Shown piece by piece: positions 59,901-64,000 of a stretch of DNA of 64,000 nt. The DNA lies in assembly GCF_023343835.1 (NCBI RefSeq), contig NC_064444.1, forward strand, positions 18,017,219 to 18,081,218. The letters are read 5' to 3'. Positions within the stretch are counted from its first letter, which is position 1, and every line of letters starts with the position of its first letter. Source of the stretch: Lagopus muta. Lineage: Eukaryota > Chordata > Aves > Galliformes > Phasianidae. The notes under the pieces are model-generated. The model saw only the letters and a list, made by a program, of their open reading frames with translations. It was not told the origin of the DNA and did not search any database. The translations under genes were made by a program, and so were the position numbers.

Positions 59901-62900
59901 CTGACACACTGAGATGTGAGTCAGAGCTGCTCTGCAGGCTAATAGACTGCTAGCTGACAATTGTCTTTGAGCAAATATATGTACACAGCCTTTCACGGAA
60001 GCCTTTCTCCTGCTAATGTTGGGGGATTGATTTCCCTGTTAGAGAGGGTGGAACAAAGGCTGCATCGTTATTAGTGAAGATTTAGTTGAATGTGTCGCTG
60101 GTTCTTCTGAATAACTTCCATAACAATGTGATGATTAATTATCATCACAGAGCGTTTAGAATTGTGCCAGGAGCTTTGGAAATGAATGACTTATGTTCCC
60201 TGTCCTGGAGAGCTCAGTGTGAATGTAAGATGCAGTAATCAAGAGTTATGGCATGGGTGCTCTGGGAGAGGAGGCCAGCCTTACCGCCTTAAATTCGGGG
60301 CGATTTCAGTCCGTTCTTATTTGGAAGAGAATTTAAGCAGCTCAAGTTGAACGTGTTTAATTTTTTACTGAATAAAGGAAGCGAATCCATGGAGCTAATT
60401 CAGCATCATTCAGCTGCTCCCTGCTCAGAGGTCTCTCTTTCCATGGCATCTATCAGACTACAAGGTCACATCTGGACAACGGTGAGCAAAGCACTCCTCT
60501 GTGCTGTCTGGCATTCTCTTGCCTGGGTTCCCTCTTCTTGCAAAGCTTGATAATAAATAATAGCACTATCAGCACAGAAAGTTTCTCAGCCTCTCCTCAT
60601 GGTTAAGGCGCAATAATGGGTTTCTTCTCTGGTATTCAGGGATATAAATGTCGTTCCACTACATTTAAAACGGCGTTTGGAAGCAGATCATAGGCCGTGC
60701 ATGTATAGATGTATATCATAGGCTATGAAGACCATGAAAGGATGTGAATGTGGAGGACAGAAGCAGTGAAAGAGCAGAAAGATGGAGCTGTGAGCTGCTG
60801 ATCCTGCACAGGACTTCTCAGCACTGAGAAACTGTCGTCGTCTTGAGCCTTGGATGCTTCCAAGATCCAACAGGCTCAGCTTGCTGGAACAGCTACAAGC
60901 TTGACTTTGGCTGCTGTACTATTACTAGAGTTAATATGTGCTGAGATGAGCTGATCTCTGTGGTTTTCCTGCAAAGGGTCTTAATGGACAAATGAGGCAA
61001 TTCAACCACCTGTACATTTGACTGTTGTCTCTGGAGCAGGAGCCAGATTTTGATGCAATCAAACAGAAGGCTGAAAACTGACTATTTTTTTTCCCCACAC
61101 CAAATTGTTCTTAAAATGCAGATTAAGGCTGAAGAGGAAACGTGTTTGGTTGTAGGAGGGGAGAGTGCCATGGGACTTGAAGTTGGAGCTTCTTGCACAC
61201 TGCCTGTAGGAGAAAAGGGGACATGGAAACCTGAGGCAAGCAATTGACAGCTTTTCTCTAGCATCAAACTCTTTCCACAGGGCAGTAATAGATGAGATCT
61301 GAGTGGTTACCGTTGAGAAGACCTCTTCCAAGTTGGTGTGGCTGAATAACGTGTGAGCTGAGGATGTGGCTGTGCTTGCAAGGCACCACTGGGATATTAC
61401 AGAGCAGGACCTGCAGAAGTTTTGATGTCGTACACCAAAGCAAACATCCAAACGGGCATCGTTTTAAAGAGGATGTCAGAAGAAAGCCGGCTATTAAAGA
61501 AGAAACCACAAAGCTTATCTTCTGAAAGATTTCCCGTCTTTTGGGAGGGTGGTGATTCATTAGAAGGGCAGATCTAGCTGGACCAGAATTATCTTTAAAG
61601 AACAGCTCACAATTAAATGACAATCAATGGATAAAAGGCCAAGGTTTAGGCTGCCAGCTTCCGTTCTTGGCAATAGCTTTCACTTGGCTATTACAATGCA
61701 TCAGGGATGTCTCTTACCATTTCTTATCTGAGGGATGCAGAGGACGGCTTAGCTGCCTTGACAGAAGTTTGGGGAACTAAGTTTAGCTGTGGGGCTTTTG
61801 CATCTTTTGTGTCCTGATGTAGTGAGGGGTGGTGGGAGGGTTTGGGGTAGGATGTGGGAGGTGCAGGGTTGCTCCATCGCAGCCAGTGCTGGAGGGGAGT
61901 GGGGAGATAGAGCAGGAGGTGGTACTGGGGGGTGGGGAATCCCCTTCCTTAGCAGATCATCTGAGCTGGGAGGGAAGAGTTTTCCTTTGCTACCCTGAAG
62001 GTCACATTCAAGCACCAGCTCTGTCCCAGGCAGCCTGGAGGTGTTCAAGACCCATGGAGATGTGGCACTGAGAGATGTGGGCATGGTGAGGGTGGGTCTG
62101 GGGTTGGATTTGGGGATCTGAGAGGTCCTTTTCAGCCTTAATGATCCTATGATTGTGTGACTTCTCAGCAATGCTGGTAACTGAATCCCTTCCTTAGCAT
62201 GCAGCTGCCATTAACAGGGCTTGAGGAGCTGGTCCGTGTGCTTTGGTGGAAGGAACAAACTGTGTCCCTGAGGAACCTTTTGGGGTGACTGGGAAGATCT
62301 TGCTGGAGATAAATGAGAGCCTCCTGCTCAGCTGCAGTGGAGTGAGCTCTGTCCTGGGAGGAGGCTGAGGTCTCCTGTCAGTGTGCGGGTGCTATGGGCT
62401 CACTGCTGCTCCTGCTAGAGCCAGCAGCAATGCTCCAAGCATAATGGGGACAGGTCAGACCACTAATTGCTGCTCTATCTCATTAATGAGCAGAAACTCC
62501 AGCAATTTTATCAGCTGTCGCTACTCAGATGAACAAAGTTCAGCTTGTGCGTGTCTCCAGTTCTCATTATTTTCGTGTGCTCTGCATTTCTCTAATCATG
62601 GTTAAAGCTCTGCAGAGCAAATTTTGGAGGTGATAATTTGACGACCAGCACAGTGCTGAACACAAAACTTCTGTCTTTTGAGTGGGGCTGTGCAAGAACC
62701 ATGAAGCCAAGTTGCCACACTTCATCTGGCTTCTCCCTTAGCGTGAAGGTAGAGTTCTACAGCTGGCAGCCAACGGCTGTTTGCCCGGTGACACACCACA
62801 AATGTGGTAAACCCAAAGTGTACCAACATGCTTTAATAATTATTTACAGCTCGTTGTATGCAATTTGGGCTTTGGCATAGGCTGCTCAGGGAGCTGGGGA

Positions 62901-64000
62901 AGTCACCATCCCTGGAGGTGGCCAAGAACCATGGAGATGTGGCACTGAGGGATGTGGTCAGTGGGCATGGTGGGGGTGGGCTGCTTCAGACTTGGTGATC
63001 CAAGAGGTTTTTTCCAACCTTGATGATTCTGTGGTTCTATGAGCTTGTCTGGTGGGCCAAGCAAATGGTTACCAAGCTTGGATTACAACCCACAGTCACA
63101 AACTGTGGCTTGTGAATGCATCAAACTGTTAAACCCCCATTGATAGGCTCCTGTTACTGATGCTTGATGGAATCCTTCAGGCTTAGAATGGCATGATCCT
63201 TTTGCTGCTGTATTGTCTCTGTGGCTTCACTCTGATCTATGTTTGCACACATACTTTTCCTTGTTGTTCCTTTTCTTAGAGCAGCTTTCATTGAGTGGTT
63301 GATATAATGTGCCCTTCCTTAGGTTAAAACAGGTTACTTTCAAAGTAAAAAGGCTGAATTCTGCAAATTAATGCATAATTATTTTCTGGTCTTCTAGGAA
63401 GACTTATTCCTTTGTCTGATTCTAGGCCGTAATCTCCTTGGAACAGGCCTTGCTTTGACATTTGCCTTTCTTGAGGTGAGGTTTGAAGGTGGCTGGGTAA
63501 GATAGACCTGAGGAAATTGGGGTCAGCTTTGAATGCAAATAGCAGTTTTGGGCTCTGCTGTTCAAAAACAGTTCTCTGATTGAGTTGCTAGCAGTCTGAC
63601 TCCTGAGACACTGCAGAGAGGAAGAGCTGGATGCAGAATATGGAGGAGAAGAGGTCACTTTGCACCATGTAGTCTTCTGAGGGCTGAATCTCTTCAGAAG
63701 TGGGGGGTCTGTCTGATCCTACAAATTCTGCCTGTCTGATCCTACGTATTCTGTTCTTACTCTGTAGGTGTGTTTTATCTGCTTGGTGAGGTGAAGCGGA
63801 ATAGCCTTAGACCCTGGCAGGGATTGTTATCTCCAAAGCTACTGTAATCTCTCTGACGCCTCTCTTTGCATTGCAGCCCTTTCTCTGTTGATCCTTCCGT
63901 TGGGACCCTTGGGATTGGTGACACCATGCAAGTAACAGTGGAGTTCCACCCACTGAAGACTGGGGACCACGGCGGGTCCCTGGTGGTTCACTATGACACA
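47794..64000 (+). CDS. HYDIN: HYDIN, axonemal central pair apparatus protein, N-terminal part (six coding exons; continues past window)
   Basis: Family knowledge: hydin is a very large protein (about 5,100 aa in mammals) of the C2b projection of the ciliary central pair, needed for motile cilia bending; its loss causes hydrocephalus or primary ciliary dyskinesia. Six exons (47794-47913, 48804-48929, 49965-50084, 52726-52860, 58107-58306, 63877-64000) have GT-AG ends and join to 825 bases, exactly 275 codons with no stop. Recognised N-terminal HYDIN landmarks are VVAPFNPKL, EMSLTTEQRLAST, VDLDQTLFQPFPSE, FRILFTPEENK and ARAILDFPDQLNFS. From about residue 90 the chain shows beta-sandwich ASH (ASPM-SPD-2-Hydin) type repeats, with LFTPEEN and VEFHPL typical of their edges. 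No breaks are seen. The remaining exons lie to the right. The gene follows CMTR2 on the same strand, as in human. Confidence 0.95.
47914..48803 (+). other. HYDIN: HYDIN intron 1
   Basis: 890 bp, GTAAGT to TTGCAG. No repeat or other feature recognised. Confidence 0.8.
48804..48929 (+). CDS. HYDIN: HYDIN coding exon 2
   Basis: The acceptor TTGCCTTGCAG ends at 48803 and the donor GTACTG starts at 48930. The 126 bp (42 codons, phase 0 at both ends) encode LTPSAFLKEMSLTTEQRLAS and later RIVQLLDMSDTSYQK. This is a conserved N-terminal HYDIN stretch. Confidence 0.93.
48930..49964 (+). other. HYDIN: HYDIN intron 2
   Basis: 1035 bp, GTACTG to CCAG. No repeat or other feature recognised. Confidence 0.8.
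49965..50084 (+). CDS. HYDIN: HYDIN coding exon 3
   Basis: The acceptor ATATCTCCAG ends at 49964 and the donor GTAAGT starts at 50085. Forty codons encode FSSVDLDQTLFQPFPSE and then CEVYEVPLVLRNND, the start of the first ASH-like repeat. Phase 0 at both ends. Confidence 0.94.
50085..52725 (+). other. HYDIN: HYDIN intron 3, with an antisense CR1
   Basis: 2641 bp, GTAAGT to TGCAG. It contains the CR1 fragment at 50848-51055. A 235-codon open frame on the minus strand overlaps the CR1 and has no family motifs. Confidence 0.8.
50848..51055 (-). mobile_element. CR1 LINE 3' fragment (minus orientation)
   Basis: Reads 'gtggaatcattaaggttaga', 'accgtgtccctcagtgccac', 'atccccgtggttcttgccca', 'cctccagggatggtgactcc' and aagaaattgttcctcatatcc, a clear reversed CR1 tail. 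Confidence 0.92.
52726..52860 (+). CDS. HYDIN: HYDIN coding exon 4
   Basis: The acceptor TCTTTCCTGCAG ends at 52725 and the donor GTGAGA starts at 52861. Forty-five codons encode VPRLVKVVLESSPYF, then ISPGDV and STFRILFTPEENK, a typical ASH-repeat strand and edge. Confidence 0.94.
52861..58106 (+). other. HYDIN: HYDIN intron 4, with an antisense CR1
   Basis: 5246 bp, GTGAGA to CTGCAG. It contains the CR1 fragment at 53080-53290 and a short tandem aaactgctttta repeat at about 55892-55917. Nothing else is recognised. Confidence 0.8.
53080..53290 (-). mobile_element. CR1 LINE 3' fragment (minus orientation)
   Basis: Reads 'cacagaatcattaaggttgg', 'aaaagacatctaagatccct', 'ccccactgtgcccattgacc', and ends with 'agaagaaattgttcctaata' and tccaacctgga. 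A near-textbook reversed CR1 3' tail. Confidence 0.93.
58107..58306 (+). CDS. HYDIN: HYDIN coding exon 5
   Basis: The acceptor CCTTCCTGCAG ends at 58106 and the donor GTAAAG starts at 58307. The 200 bp encode DYFHQLTCITEREKFVVPI, ARAILDFPDQLNFS and TLLVRNVGNREARYHV, ending with two bases AG of a split Ser codon. Strong HYDIN identity. Confidence 0.95.
59438..59625 (-). mobile_element. CR1 LINE 3' fragment (minus orientation)
   Basis: Reads 'cacagaatggccagggttgg', 'aagggacctcaaggatcatg', 'accaggctgcccagagcccc' and 'atccaacctggccttgaaca', a reversed CR1 tail close to the abundant avian subfamily with that word order. Confidence 0.92.
62025..62157 (+). mobile_element. CR1 LINE 3' fragment (plus orientation)
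   Basis: Reads 'cagcctggaggtgttcaaga', 'gatgtggcactgagagatgt', and ends 'ttttcagccttaatgatcct' followed by atgattgtg, the CR1 3' terminal motif. It may extend left to about 61920. Confidence 0.88.
62882..63043 (+). mobile_element. CR1 LINE 3' fragment (plus orientation)
   Basis: Reads 'caccatccctggaggtggcc', 'atgtggcactgagggatgtg', and ends 'ttccaaccttgatgattctg' followed by tggttctatga, showing the ATTCTRTG-like terminal repeats of CR1. Confidence 0.93.
63711..63756 (+). repeat. Two-copy tandem repeat, period 23 bp
   Basis: gtctgatcctac followed by aaattctgcct is repeated as gtctgatcctac followed by gtattctgttc. It lies about 120-165 bases upstream of the HYDIN exon 6 acceptor. Confidence 0.85.
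63877..64000 (+). CDS. HYDIN: HYDIN coding exon 6 (partial, cut by window end)
   Basis: The acceptor CTTTGCATTGCAG ends at 63876. The first C completes the Ser codon from exon 5. The frame then reads PFSVDPSVGTLGIGDTM and VTVEFHPLKTGDHGGSL up to the last base of the window. No donor is seen, so the exon continues. Confidence 0.93.

Larger units (their letters stand above)
58307..63876 (+). other. HYDIN: HYDIN intron 5, with three CR1 fragments
   Basis: 5570 bp, GTAAAG to TTGCAG. It holds a G-run (58704-58715), CR1 fragments at 59438, 62025 and 62882, and a 23-bp tandem repeat at 63711. No extra coding exon was recognised; the two flanking exons join cleanly across the split Ser codon. Confidence 0.8.

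Noticed and set aside
1-64000. CRISPR arrays, prokaryotic operons, riboswitches, tRNA or rRNA genes
   Set aside because: None seen. The window is vertebrate nuclear DNA; short tandem words found are microsatellites or local duplications, not spaced repeats.

Overview
The window looks like bird nuclear DNA. Protein-coding exons are small and separated by introns with GT-AG ends. Many interspersed repeats end in the 3' signature of CR1 LINEs (ATTCTRTG-type ends and 'aggttggaaaagacc'-type 3' regions), which are typical of birds and reptiles. There are no Alu or L1 elements. A galliform such as chicken is plausible, but I cannot prove the species from the sequence alone. I see no operons, CRISPR arrays, prokaryotic features or intact viral genes.

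Layout. (1) 1488-6799, minus strand: the first four coding exons of a purine nucleoside phosphorylase (PNP family) gene. Its 3' exons lie beyond the left edge. The four exons join in frame into the N-terminal 157 residues and include a first exon with only 23 coding bases. (2) 6800-11740: intergenic DNA with the PNP upstream region and small CR1 fragments. (3) 11740-18430, plus strand: CMTR2, with a CpG-island promoter, a probable non-coding first exon ending at 11961, a 2.5-kb leader intron, and a single uninterrupted coding exon (14473-16764, 763 aa) with an intact K-D-K catalytic triad. (4) 18430-47781: about 29 kb without any recognisable gene, holding a 640-bp CR1 relic, microsatellites and an unexplained 63-bp near-identical repeat pair. 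(5) 47794-64000, plus strand: the first six recognised coding exons of HYDIN, joining in frame for 275 codons and running off the right edge.

The three genes do not form a pathway. PNP is a cytosolic purine-salvage enzyme, CMTR2 methylates the second transcribed nucleotide of capped mRNA, and HYDIN is a structural protein of the ciliary central pair. The tandem order CMTR2 then HYDIN on one strand is the order known in human 16q22. The PNP neighbour differs from mammals, where PNP lies on another chromosome.

I did not find a convincing undescribed biological system. The points most worth checking are the PNP locus as a possible separate vertebrate paralogue, the 63-bp repeat with unrelated flanks, an LTR-like segment with a hairpin in the CMTR2 leader intron, and a 6-nt tandem donor in HYDIN. 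All coordinates were read by eye; splice sites come from GT-AG motifs, phase and similarity to known families.
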